Assembly: GCA_026075535.2 (NCBI GenBank)
Contig: AP026544.2
Span: 3,348,001 to 3,412,000 of the forward strand
From: Tricholoma matsutake
Taxonomy: Eukaryota > Basidiomycota > Agaricomycetes > Agaricales > Tricholomataceae
DNA: 64,000 nt
Reading direction: 5' to 3'
In this document: positions 41,576-51,430 of the stretch, piece after piece
Layout of the letters: every line of letters starts with the position of its first letter
Position numbering within the stretch: the first letter of the stretch is position 1
Position numbers and translations under genes: made by a program
The notes under the pieces: model-generated
What the model was told of the DNA's origin: nothing
Database searches by the model: none
The model's input: the letters and a program-made list of their open reading frames with translations, nothing else

Positions 41576-44469
41576 TCAGTGTATATTCTGTCTGAGAATA
41601 TTCAGCTCATCTGAGCCAGTGCACTCCAGCAATGCATGTTCTGGGCTCTCCACCAAATTTTTACAAAGACAGAATAATCTCCATTGTTGCTGAACATGTG
41701 GGCAGCAATGTTCCGGCCATCTTAGGCATCCTATAGCCAATGCATGCAAAGACAGCAGGAGACTTGTAAGTGCTTTTCTATGAACACTGTTGGGTACACT
41801 GAGGTAATGTCTGAAATGAAGTGTCTTATGGCTTGGAGGACAATCTTTGACTGGTTCAAGTCTGTTTTGAAGAAGATACAACTTAGGGGAGGCCTCAAGT
41901 TCACTTTGGATATAGCCTTCCATCTTGACTTTAAAAAGCTTTGTCACCTCATCCACTTGAAGAGGTGTGATGCTTTCTAGGTCAGGAAGCAGGACATGGA
42001 ATGGCAGATTTAGAAATATGTATTGTAGATCCATTGCCCATGACACTTTATTCTCCTTTGCAAGCATTACTGAGTCCACATATGCCTTCTTTGCATAATG
42101 CTCAATGGGTAGGCTTGTGAGGTAGTGCAGATAACCAAGAGTGAGTATGATTCTCCGAAACCACAGTGGTACTGAAGAGGTCTCTGTAAACAGTGGTGTT
42201 ATCATTGACCTTCTATGTAAACCCAGGACCCAGCAGAGATATGATGTTTGCACATCAGAGAATTTCTCCAGAAGAGGAAGGTCAACATCAAGTATGACCT
42301 CATATCCATGGATAAGGTGGGGGTCAATCTGTGCCATATAGAGCTTCTTGGCCTCCCATGGGGGAAGAGTGCCTATAATAGACTCCATACCTAGCACTGT
42401 ATTACCAACTGATTGAGCTTTGCTTGCTTTATTTTTGTAGTGTTTAGCAAAGATGTTGCATTGGGTAGACTGTAAAGTTATACCAATATATGTTTGCTCT
42501 GTCTTCAACATGACAGGTTTGTTGCCAAACAGGAAGAGAGGTACATCCAGTGCAACCCTGTCGATCTCCTTGCGCTTTGCTGCCTGACCATCAGTGTGTG
42601 GGGAATTGGTCCAAATATCATGATCAGAGATTTCACTGCACTGAGTAACATGAAATTTAGGCTACACACTGCCATAGCACATTCATCTTTTTCTGAGCCC
42701 CCTTAGGACTTGTCGATATGAGTATAATGTCATCAGCCTGCTCCAGGTTTGCTATAATAATACTGGCCAGTTTGATAACATCTGAGTCAGGATCCAGGTG
42801 AAAATCAGCCATATATAGTGTCCATAGTATTGGAGAGGAGTTGTCACCAATCAATATTCCTAGTGTCACACAGAACGATTGAGACAACTCAGTGCAATGT
42901 TTCACCACATATGACATTCTTTGGTACAGCATTTGAAGCCAGTCAAAGACATGGCCACCTGCACCCATATTCCTCATCTTGAGCCATTAAGTGGCTTGTT
43001 TAGTAGAGGGGAATGCATTGCTAATGTCTGCAAAAACCACATATAGGGAGAGACCTAGTGCATGAGCTTGCTCAATGGCACATCTCAGAATAAAGACATT
43101 GTCATTAGTCCTGAACCCCTCACAAAATCCATTTTGTGAGGGAGGGATAAGATCTTGGGCTAGGCACCAAGCAGTGATCCATTTGTGAATAATGAGTGTC
43201 ATCAGCTTGAGTAGGACACTCTCAAGCCCAATTGCACGATATTCATTTGGATCATTTTTATCTTTTCCTCTCTTGATGATTGCAACAAGGGCAGCTGTTA
43301 ACCAAGTAGAAGGGGCTTGTAAAGTGTGCAGGCACTTATTGAGTAAGAGACATAATTGGTCATTATCAATTTCCTCAATTTCAGCAAAGCCAATTTTATC
43401 CAGTCCAGGCAAGGTTGAAGTGGCAGCATGGTTATGGAAATGCTCCTTTGCAGTCTCAATTTCTGCCTCTGTTATGGGGGCAGTGAAGAATTGTTCTGGA
43501 GTAGTATCAATTGTATGTCTTGGCATTGCACTGGAAACAGTGTGATTGAGCTCAAGTCTCTCTTTATTGAATGACAGTGGCATTGGAATAATGGGGGTCA
43601 TCCGCAGTTGAAACACCTCTTTAAGAGTTTCCACAGATATGTCAGCCTGTGGTTGCTTTGAACCCATTATTTTTTTGGCTGCCATCCAAAACTCCCTTTC
43701 TGTTTTGGCATCCAGAATCAGTGCTCTTTTCTCCATCTGGCACTCACTAGCTGAAGTACAATTCCTGTGACTTTTCAAGACCTGTGTTTCTAGGTTGGGG
43801 GAGAGGACCTTTGGATTTAATAATCTATATAGGACCTTGTCTGTTGTTACTGGAGTAGAACCAGTTGAGGGTAGGGCAAGTTCAAGCGGGTGGTATGGAG
43901 CAACTGGATTCAGGGTTGCCCCCAGATTGGCCAGTCTGTCAGCCTGATCATGTTTGAAGTTGCAGCTGTGTCCCTTGACCTGAATGAACACGACAGATGC
44001 TGATCTCTGATGGATCAGAGTGGCTATGTCTCTGAACAGATCACCATTGATAATTTTCCAGCCATGAGCTGCCTTTGCAGCAGCACAATTTGTGATTGTC
44101 TCCATTGCATACTCAGAGTCGCAGTATATATGCAAAGTCTCATCCTCATGGGCTGTCTGTAATGCTTTAATCCTCTCCCCTGTTGTTTGTCTGTGCATCA
44201 GGAACTCTCAGTGCTGAGTTGTGTGGACTGTTTTCACCCCAGTATACACCACTACCAGCCTGTGCATTGGGTTGGCCATTATTATGACATGAACCATCAA
44301 TGTAGACACAAGTTGGTGTTGAAGTCCTTGTGACAATCTCATAGAGACAATGTGTTCGAGACACCACATCGCTCCTCAAGTCCAGTACACATTTTAGAAG
44401 TATGTCAATAGGACTATCTGATGGAAGTATATGGGGTGAGGTGGTTGCACTGTCTGCTGATAGGTCCAC
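41576..44469 (-). pseudogene. LINE ORF2, RNase H and reverse transcriptase part
   Basis: The RNase H reads CVYIDGSCHNNGQPNAQAGS (first Asp), TNNRGE (Glu), IYCDSEYAMETI (second Asp), and KGHSCNFKHDQADRLANLGA (His and last Asp), so all type I catalytic residues are present. A 1-bp insertion near 44,175 breaks the frame. The reverse transcriptase follows: NGFCEGFRTNDNVFILRCAI, VVFADISNAFPS (first catalytic Asp), ILIGDNSSPILWTLYMADF, and LEQADDIILIS (the ADD box). A TAA at 42,987 and a frameshift near 42,600 interrupt it. The C-terminal part ends with CCPHVQQ, LFCLCKNLVESPEHALLEC, a CCHC zinc-finger-like motif. The RNase H lies before the reverse transcriptase, not after it. Confidence 0.88.
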
Positions 44470-44477
44470 CTTGCGCT

Positions 44478-45308
44478 CTAAGCTCTGGGAACATTTCCAA
44501 ATGCATCAACACATCACCACACACACTCCCAACCCCTATGAACCCCATGAAACCACTCCAGAACTATTTTGTAGCACTTCGAATGATTTTAAATGATTTT
44601 GAATGACTTTGCAATACTTCGAGCAAGTTTGAACAACTTTGCAGCACCTTGAATGCCTTTGGCCACCGTATGCCTATCACACCGCCCTTCAGACACATGC
44701 AGCACACCTTGTATGAGTTAGTGCATCACATATTGAGCACCACTGGACATGAGGAATTAAGACAATGGGCTTTTAGGATGCGATTGTGGTGCTTTAACAT
44801 CTCAATGATATATTGGATCAATAGGACAGGTACACTTGATATATCATGACTCTATACATTTCCCTTCTCATCAATTCTCATTTATTTTCTGATTTGGAAA
44901 GTTCTTTATTGTTTTATATCTTGCCTCATGTAGTCCTCATGTTTTATTTCCTTTTGTGTACCATCTCTTCAAAACATATATAGCTGTGTACTAGCTACTT
45001 AGAAAAGAAGAACAGTTCATCCTCTCATGTCTATTGTCCGATTTAAGAGCATTTCTCTTGAGTCCAACCCTCTTGTCTTAGTCCTGAAGTTTAGTGGATT
45101 ACTGCAAACTTCCTCGAACTTCCTGTATTAGCTTCTTGAAATTATTGTCTATTGTCTATCCCCTTACAAGACCTTTCCACATCTCTATAGGCTATCCTCA
45201 GCATCAGTCAAAACCATTCTTGTTTTCTACAAGCCCATTGAATGTCCTCGAACATCTTCAAACTTTTCTTGAAGCACTTTGCAGAGTGTTGTATGCCCTC
45301 AAACTTCT
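44478..45308. repeat. Insertion between the endonuclease and RNase H of the LINE
   Basis: This 0.8-kb stretch does not continue the LINE frames on either side. It contains the degenerate CTTCGAA/TTTGAAT words also seen at 2,790-3,121. It also holds an unassigned frame with TLYELVHHILSTTGHEELRQ (44,709-44,768, plus strand). No clean target duplication was found, so its limits are approximate. Confidence 0.45.
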
Positions 45309-45349
45309 TCAAATATCATCAGACCTCCTCGAGCTTTGTTCTCCCACCC

Positions 45350-46255
45350 TTGGGTAACAGCAGTGATATTTAGTACCACCTTGCACCCTTCCTCTAACTT
45401 GCATTATACCACTCAAAACCTTTTTAGTGGGTTTTGTTTGGGTTTCCAGGTTGAGCATCACCACTGCAGTAGCTCTGGGTAGCTTCCTAGGATGAGGAAG
45501 TTCTAGATGGGGCATTTCAATATCTAGTTCAGGTGGTGTATGATCTTTTTCATCATGGGCTAGACACATTACTTGAAACTGTGATACCAGTTTTGCCCCA
45601 ATATAATTTGTGATGACATAGTCAATGATTGAATTTCCCATTGGTTGAATCGACATGAAGTCACCACTACCTCCATAGGTTGTGTTTCCATTCAGTATTT
45701 CTAATGTGAGGTCATGGCAGAGGTCTAAGAGTAGACATCCTCTTGTGTTGACTACAGCATCTGCTGTGATCCAGATATGCTGTGATGGAGACAATGATGC
45801 AGTGCATGCATTCAGGTCTCCCAAAATATAGAGAGGTTTATCCATGCTACAAAGCAGGTGAACTGTCTCACAGAATTTTTGGAATGGATCAGTGTTCATA
45901 AATTGTTCCCACCTTGCCTCATCTGGTAGGATGTAGGCATTGATTACAATGAAATGATTACATTCCAGAACCATAATGTCTGGGCTCGACAGGTCATTCC
46001 TCATGATGAGGTGAAGATTGTCCCTAACAAGGGCCAAAACACCACCCCAAGGATGGGAGAATAGGTGTTTATAGGGATGTGGAAGTGAAATGGCATGATG
46101 GCCAGCAGGTATATCGAGTGTCTCATGCTGCTCTTGCATGAGATGAGTCTCCTGAAATAGGTTGACATGCTATTTCTGGATAGTGCAATGGAAGTGAGGG
46201 CAGGTGAGTTCAATAGCAAGATGGCCATTAATATTCCAGGACTTAAAGAGTACAT
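45350..46255 (-). pseudogene. LINE ORF2, AP-type endonuclease domain
   Basis: On the minus strand the frame reads WNINGHLAIELTCPHFHC, stop (TAG, near 46,168), NLFQETHLMQEQHETLDIP, WGGVLALVRDNLHLIM, ECNHFIVINAYILPDEA, YILGDLNACTASLSP, MGNSIIDYVITNYIG and DEKDHTPPELDIEM. The blocks N-NG, QETH, Y-P, GDLNA, DYV and DHTP are those of the exonuclease-endonuclease-phosphatase fold that nicks the target DNA in LINEs. The catalytic Asn, Glu, Asp and His positions are visible. The domain ends where the insertion at about 45,308 begins. Confidence 0.87.
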
Positions 46256-46310
46256 GGGAGGATGGCAACACTTTATTGACTATTGTTGTTGTAGTACATG
46301 TGCTAGGTGG

Positions 46311-48331
46311 TCACGAACAGAACATATCCTGTAGTACTTGCTCACCCACCCCACTCAGTTTAATGTACAGGCAGTAACCTTTTGATAGGCAGCAGGGCAT
46401 GGTCCTGCAGTTTAGATCATAACAAATGAGATAGCATCGAGGTTGGAGTTGAAGTGGACCTTCAGAAATCCTGGCCAAGCACAAAATGCACACAGTTGAC
46501 AAGAGATGTGGCTGAGGTTGGGCATGAGACTGAGAAGGGCATTGAATTCCCCCGTGATGTTCTTTCCACAGTCTACTGAACCCCACCTCTACATAGACAT
46601 TGCTCGAGCCATATGGATTGCCCAGCACAGCCAGGGCAGGAAGGCTGCACAGCAGGGGCACCTGGGGCTGTTTCCAAAGCAGGGGCCTAGGGCAAGGCAG
46701 GGGTTACCCCTGGGTGTCAAATCTCATACCCTTACCCCTACCCCTGAACACCCTACCCTTAGGGGTAAGGGTATGGAAACATATAAGGGTTGCCAAGGGT
46801 ATGGGAGGGTTTGTCAAGGGTACAAGGGTTTGGCACAAAATCAACATATTTAGAGCAAAATTCATTTGAAAAGTGTTGATAACTATTGTATTCACTATTA
46901 ATATCACATATTAATACCTCTTATTAGCATATGAAAGCCCTTATCATGTTGGACAATCCCAAAATCTGAATTTATGATGAAAATCTTGAATATGAGTCTT
47001 TGTAGCTGAAAAAATCAAATGATATTCTTACATAAGCATACCCCTGGCATACCCCTGTACCCTTACTAAGGGTACAGGGGTATGCAAGGGTATGAACTTC
47101 AAAACCCCTACCCTTACCCCTCATACCCTTAGCCCCAAAACACAAGGGTATACCCCTGCCTTGCCTTACAGGGGCCCCAGGGGCTGACTGGGTAGCAGCA
47201 GTCAGAATGGGGGCTGTGAGCTGGTGAGTGTGGCCCCCCACTATAGTAGGTAGCAACTGTATGAGGGATGGGCACAGGTGGGGGAAGGTAATTGGTGGGA
47301 GAACATGTCCAGCCTGCATGGGGATGACAGTTGCACTCAACGTACATTGCTGTTCACTTGAATGGAATGTTGGGGAGTCAGGCACAGTTGAGTCGAATGC
47401 ATCAGATATGCAGTCTAGACGACGGTCAGCATCGTCCAAGGCATATCCCATCTGGGCAAGATGAGGGTTGGATGCAGCAAGGACTGAGTCACACAGCTGT
47501 TGGTTTTCAGCTCGGAGGGCCACAATAGCAGTGACCATGTTGTTGTTGGCACAAATGAGGTCACTGATTGCAAAAGTGAGTTCGGAGGAGGGTGGAGCAG
47601 GTGTGGGGGATTGGCTGGAATTAGTGACATCCGCTGCAAGGCTGATGATATGGGCATGCAGAGTTTGAAGATCCTCCCTGAACTCAGCACTGCTAGCATC
47701 AACACGAGCCATGAGGGCATTGTGGTTGATGTCAAGGTGACAGATCCCACCATTCAGCCTTTGCTGCCAAACACATACCAGAGCTGGCAGCTGATGTAGC
47801 CTTTTTGGTGCTGGAGGGGCCAGCCCTGCTTTTCCCTTTCGACAGAGGTGCAGAGGCAGTGAGGGTGCCATCTCCCATATCAACAAGGGGGGAGTCACGA
47901 GAATCATCTAGGGACAGGATAAGGGAGTCCATTGAGTTTGCAGGGGAGATGGCGGCTTGCACCATGCACTCAGTCTGATGAGTCATGCATCAATCAGACA
48001 AGGCAGTGGGGGTGACAGGCACTGGAGTAGACAGAATCCCAGTGCTGCTGCCATTGTTGACAGTGGGTGATGAAGCAGCAGCGGCACCAGGGGCGCTAGC
48101 ATTAGTGGGTGGTGCCAAGCCATTCACAGCAAGCACAATGGAGACAGGATCGACTGTGTGGATATCCACAAGCTGAGGGGACTCCTGGGAGGTGTTTTTG
48201 GAGGCAAGAAGGATTATGGCCAGGAGAGGGATGGGGGGGTTGGTATTTTGGGACATCATTAGTGTTAGGGGAGATATTGGGGCGTACTCTGAGGTTGAGG
48301 GGCCTCTATCATCTATGTTCACCCTAAACAC
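46311..48331 (-). pseudogene. LINE ORF1
   Basis: The minus-strand frame starts around MMSQNTNPPIPLLAIILLAS (48,260) and runs through an Ala/Ser/Pro-rich region to TGA at 47,990-47,992. It continues in frame with DSLILSLDDSRDSPLVD, then shifts frame near 47,780. It then gives a helical segment (HNALMARVDASSAEFREDLQ, TLHAHIISLAADV, NNNMVTAIVALRAENQQLCD) that suits the coiled coil of an ORF1 protein. After the 500-bp insertion it resumes LGNPYGSSNVYVEVGFSRLW. ORF1 proteins bind LINE RNA. I assign it by position and layout, since sequence similarity is not obvious. Confidence 0.6.
46671..47170. mobile_element. 500-bp insertion with CCCCTACCCTTA-rich inverted ends in LINE ORF1
   Basis: The insertion is bounded by GGGGCACCTGGGGCTG (46655-46670) and GGGGCCCCAGGGGCTG (47171-47186), an imperfect 16-bp duplication. 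Its ends are inverted copies built of GCAAGGCAGGGGTTACCCC-like and ACCCTTACCCCTACCCC-like blocks. The centre is AT-rich. It has no coding capacity. The long imperfect duplication would suit a LINE-mobilised sequence, but the inverted ends suit a DNA element; I leave the class open. Confidence 0.6.
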
Positions 48332-48371
48332 CCTCTACAACATATATGAGATCTGGCCATCCCTTCGGTCC

Positions 48372-48575
48372 ATCAGGTATATGCTATGGCAAGGATCCCA
48401 CATTGGAGACAGGGGCTGAGTGCAATAACAAGATGGTATATATTATGGCGAGGATCCCACGTTGGAGACAGGGGCTGAGTGCAATAACAAGATGGTGCAC
48501 GGAGGTTATCGGGCTCAACAGGGGCTGAGTGCAATAACAAGATGATGCAGGGAGGTTATCGGGCTCACTGTGAAT
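48372..48575 (-). repeat. Tandem repeats at the 5' end of the LINE
   Basis: A unit of about 63 bases (ATGGCAAGGATCCCACATTGG through CAGGGGCTGAGTGCAATAAC) occurs twice. It is followed by two units of about 56 bases that share CAGGGGCTGAGTGCAATAAC and add GGAGGTTATCGGGCTCA. They lie directly upstream of ORF1 on the minus strand, where LINEs keep their internal promoter. Confidence 0.75.
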
Positions 48576-48699
48576 GCAAAGTATGTGGCAATGCAACAAT
48601 GACCATGAAGTCTAGAGGTTGGACAGGAGAGGGAAGGTGCTAGGAGCAATCAGCGATGTTGATGTCGCAGGTCTCGGCATCATGAATGATCAATGGGCA

Positions 48700-48860
48700 C
48701 TTTTTTCTTCTTTTTCTTTTTTTGAACTACCCAAGGGTGGGATTTATCATACTATACATGCAACCTGTACCTATGGACTCTAACACAGATCGTCTTTCTG
48801 CAGTCTGCTAAGCAGTAACTGAGGTGGGACAGGTTTTATCTGGTTTTCTGAGTTTTGATG
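48700..48860 (-). repeat. 3' tail of another A-tailed retroelement
   Basis: On the minus strand GATAAATCCCACCCTTGGGT is followed by AGTTCAAAAAAAGAAAAAG. This resembles the 3' end of the LINE (GATACATCCGCTTCAAAAAA near 41,397-41,415). It is probably a 5'-truncated copy of a related LINE. Confidence 0.5.
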
Positions 48861-48868
48861 GTGGTGGT

Positions 48869-49299
48869 TCATGTTGGTGAATATCCCAAAAGATTGATGA
48901 AAAACTGGGAACCGTTCCGGAACGTCTTGTTGAAAGCGGATCTATCGGCGCGAAAGCCGAGGAAGCATGGAGACGTGATGGGACGCGTGATTGACGCGTC
49001 GTGCGAAGAGATGTCGTCGTCGTGTTGAGGGGGATTGTAAGTTATAATCAAGTTATAATAAACTGTAAGCAATGAAAAAGTTAGTAACAAGAAATGTTGA
49101 AGGATGTAAGAAAAAGGAAGGGTATACGGTTGTGCAACGGTTCCGGTGCATCACGGAGTAACCAAGACGAAATTCCCAGAAAAGGGAAAGTTGGCGAGCA
49201 GGCCAACTGACCCTTCCACATCAATCATATCGGCTGTAAATATCTGTGAACGCTACATATCATTTTCCATCTATTTTAGGGATGTACAACACATGAAAA
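48869..49299. other. CpG-rich non-repeat sequence, no gene assigned
   Basis: The base composition changes here: words such as GGCGCGAAAGCC and GACGCGTCGTGCG are frequent, unlike the CpG-poor element sequence on either side. A 73-codon minus-strand frame (FLGFRADRSAFNKTFRNGSQ) may be a gene scrap, but I do not recognise it. Confidence 0.4.
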
Positions 49300-49440
49300 A
49301 CTCGTGCCAGATCATTCAGGCCAAAACTTTCTAATTCTGTTACACTGGAGCCGATTTCGTGGCAATCTATGCTTCTAGACTAGGTCTCCTTGATGCTGTG
49401 GCTCATCTGTTTCGTTTGCCCAAGTCGAGAACAACGCCTA
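49300..49440. repeat. Direct repeat flanking the CpG-rich island, left copy
   Basis: It shares AGATCATTC-GGCCAAA, TGTTACACTG, ATGCTTCTAGA and GGTCTCCTTGATGCTG-GGCTC with 51,196-51,350. Orientation is the same in both copies. Confidence 0.65.
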
Positions 49441-50080
49441 TAATTCCAAGCGACTGACGAACATGTTGAAGGTGACTGGAGATAACGTCAACGTAAGTTT
49501 TTCACTTCATTCGAGAAACTGCTTTTCATCATTCTCACTTTGTCCATACTACAGATCGAAGGACGGCAAGCAGCGCCTAGGTACATAGATACTTTTGGTG
49601 TGGTCCTCAGAAATGAAGGTGGAGATTAGTACGCTGCTTATACATATTTTATAACTCTGTGGAATTCATAATAGTATCGCGTTATGCTCAATTCATATCC
49701 CACTCCTCGTATAGTAACTGAGACCCATGGAACCCAGACTGTGAAAGATACCCTGACATGTAGAGGCGAGTACGTAGTCACCTGGCGATATGCAGGGCTT
49801 GATATTGCTGTATATAGTCCCCTCCATAGAAGTTTAGCGAGGAAGAATCCAGCAAAAGCGACGTCGACGAGGATACCCTAGCGTACGCATGCGGGGTCGG
49901 ATACAACTCGTTCTTCACATTCGCTAACGAAAGCCCACGATCGGTATCAAAGACGTTTTACACAACGACGCGAAAAGCTCTTTAAACACACCCTCCATCA
50001 ATCCCCACCCAATAAATTCAACACATCAGCTCCAAAAACGCGACAAGCACACAAAAAAAAAAAGAACAAAAACACTCACT
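49441..50080. other. Possible small exon pair and unassigned CpG-rich sequence
   Basis: ATGTTGAAGGTGACTGG (49,461) opens a short frame that could splice at GTAAGTTTTTC (49,492) to CATACTACAG (49,554). That would continue with IEGRQAAPRYIDTFGVVLRN and end after 37 codons. It is probably a scrap of a host gene. The rest, including 49,690-49,880, has no recognisable content. Confidence 0.35.
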
Positions 50081-50676
50081 CCTCATCCATCAATAAACGT
50101 AATCTCAACCGGAGCCTTCAAATCCGCCTCTTCAAGTTTATCAAACCCATCCTGCGCCACAACCTAAATACTTGGCCATTCGTCTTCTCGGGCCGGTTCT
50201 CGTCCACATATGCATGAGGTTAAGGGAGAAATGAAATTGAGAACGAGATTGAGAGTGTTGCCCTGGTTGAATACAAAGTTGCGGAATATGGAGACTTGGA
50301 CGTCGAAGGGAATGGAGAAGGGGATATTGTTGACGAGGTAGGCTAGTTGGCGTTTGGCGTGTGTGTGGGTACGTGGGGCGGGCGTCGTTGGTTGTGAAGA
50401 GTTATTGTTCTTCGAAGCTGGGGGATAGTTTAGTTTGGGCTGGAGGCAGAAAGGAGATTAGATGGCTGCTTCTACGAACAACTGTACGTCGATTTGAGAT
50501 GTGCGTTTGGTGTGTGTGCGGGTGCGTAAAGCGGGCGTTGTCGGTGGTGGAGAGTTTTTCTTCGAAGGTAGGGGAGGAGAGGTTGGTTTGGGCTGGGCGG
50601 GGTTACTCTCACGTAAATAAATACACAACGGCTCCGTCTTTCCTGCTCTCATCGAATGTCTATTCGTGCCAAGCAC
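50081..50676 (-). pseudogene. HECT-type ubiquitin ligase fragment (Hul5/UBE3B-like), inverted part
   Basis: The minus strand gives SQIDVQLFVEAAI (about 50,500-50,460), then after frame changes LAYLVNNIPFSIPFDVQVSI and FRNFVF (50,345-50,270), then VAQDGFDKLEEADLKAPVEI, TFID (50,160-50,095). These match the order and wording of the segment before and at the start of the HECT lobe in fungal Hul5-like E3 ligases, as I recall the family. Stops and shifts abound. A stretch of about 100 bases containing GTGTGTG-CGGG and TCTTCGAAG is present twice (50,366 and 50,500). The preceding part of the protein lies on the other strand at 50,862. Confidence 0.5.
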
Positions 50677-50861
50677 CCTCTGGGCCCACAGTGCTCAGAC
50701 GCGGTCCTCGCAGCAGGTGCGGGCTTGATTGGAGAAGTTGAGAAGTCTATCGAGGGTACATAAGAGGTAGTGTGCTTTGTAACGACGCGAGCGGGTCTAC
50801 GACGTTGTTGTATCATGGGAATAGCGTTCTTGATACGGACAGGCGTTGAAGACTGTGGGGG

Positions 50862-51143
50862 ATGACGAGCTTGAAGCTTCGGATTCGGATTCGGGGATGG
50901 GGGTTTATGAATGAGGAATTGCTGGGTTTGTCCTCATCGTCGTTGTCCGTACGTGGTTATAGAGAAATAGGACCGACCCAGACGCAGAGGAATCCGTTAA
51001 CTTTGGATGAATTGAGATCGTTCAGTCGGCAGTTGTTGAATATTGCTTTTGTGCTTTATTGGCGGGAGAATGAGGGCGATGCGAATGGGGGGATGGGCGT
51101 TATGGTTAGGCTTGTTGGGGCGGGTGCCGATGGTGGAGGGTAG
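50862..51143 (+). pseudogene. HECT-type ubiquitin ligase fragment (Hul5/UBE3B-like), direct part
   Basis: The frame contains NPLTLDELRSFSRQLLNIAF and VLYWREN, closely resembling the block before the HECT domain in fungal Hul5-like ligases, which ubiquitinate misfolded proteins at the proteasome. It lacks the rest of the gene and ends in a Gly-rich stretch. A GVREKVTG word at 51,156-51,179 may be the next conserved block in another frame. The neighbouring later part of the protein is inverted, so the locus is a rearranged pseudogene. Confidence 0.55.
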
Positions 51144-51195
51144 TACAGCTATGTGGGTGTACGGGAAAAGGTGACAGGTGTTTGGTTCGTGTAAT

Positions 51196-51350
51196 CTGAT
51201 CATTCCTAGATCATTCCGGCCAAATCATGTTACACTGATTTCATGTCAATCCATGCTTCTAGATACCCTGGTTTCGTGGTGTCCATGCTTCTAACCTCGG
51301 TCTCCTTGATGCTGCGGCTCATCTGTTTCATAGGTGACCTTGATCGAGAA
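51196..51350. repeat. Direct repeat flanking the CpG-rich island, right copy
   Basis: Right partner of 49,300-49,440, with an extra duplicated CATGCTTCTA segment. The intact membrane-protein gene starts 80 bases beyond it. Confidence 0.65.
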
Positions 51351-51430
51351 CCCACAAATAACTTATAAGTGTCCGTAGTCTGCTCAATGCTCATGAAATT
51401 CAACATTGCCCTCCACCTTCAAGTATTAGT

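Larger units (their letters stand above)
41384..48670 (-). mobile_element. Decayed LINE retrotransposon with two internal insertions
   Basis: On the minus strand the element has 5' tandem repeats (48,372-48,575), ORF1 (about 48,331-46,311), an AP-type endonuclease (46,255-45,350), RNase H (44,380-43,950), a reverse transcriptase (43,600-42,600), a C-terminal CCHC region (near 41,640) and a 14-base poly(A), seen as T run 41,384-41,397. Insertions lie at 46,671-47,170 and about 44,478-45,308. The 5' limit is approximate. Confidence 0.85.

Noticed and set aside
46700..47130. Telomeric repeats (ACCCTTACCCCTACCC)
   Set aside because: The units are irregular, occur in both orientations as inverted ends, and do not repeat CCCTAA. 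They belong to a short insertion in the LINE.
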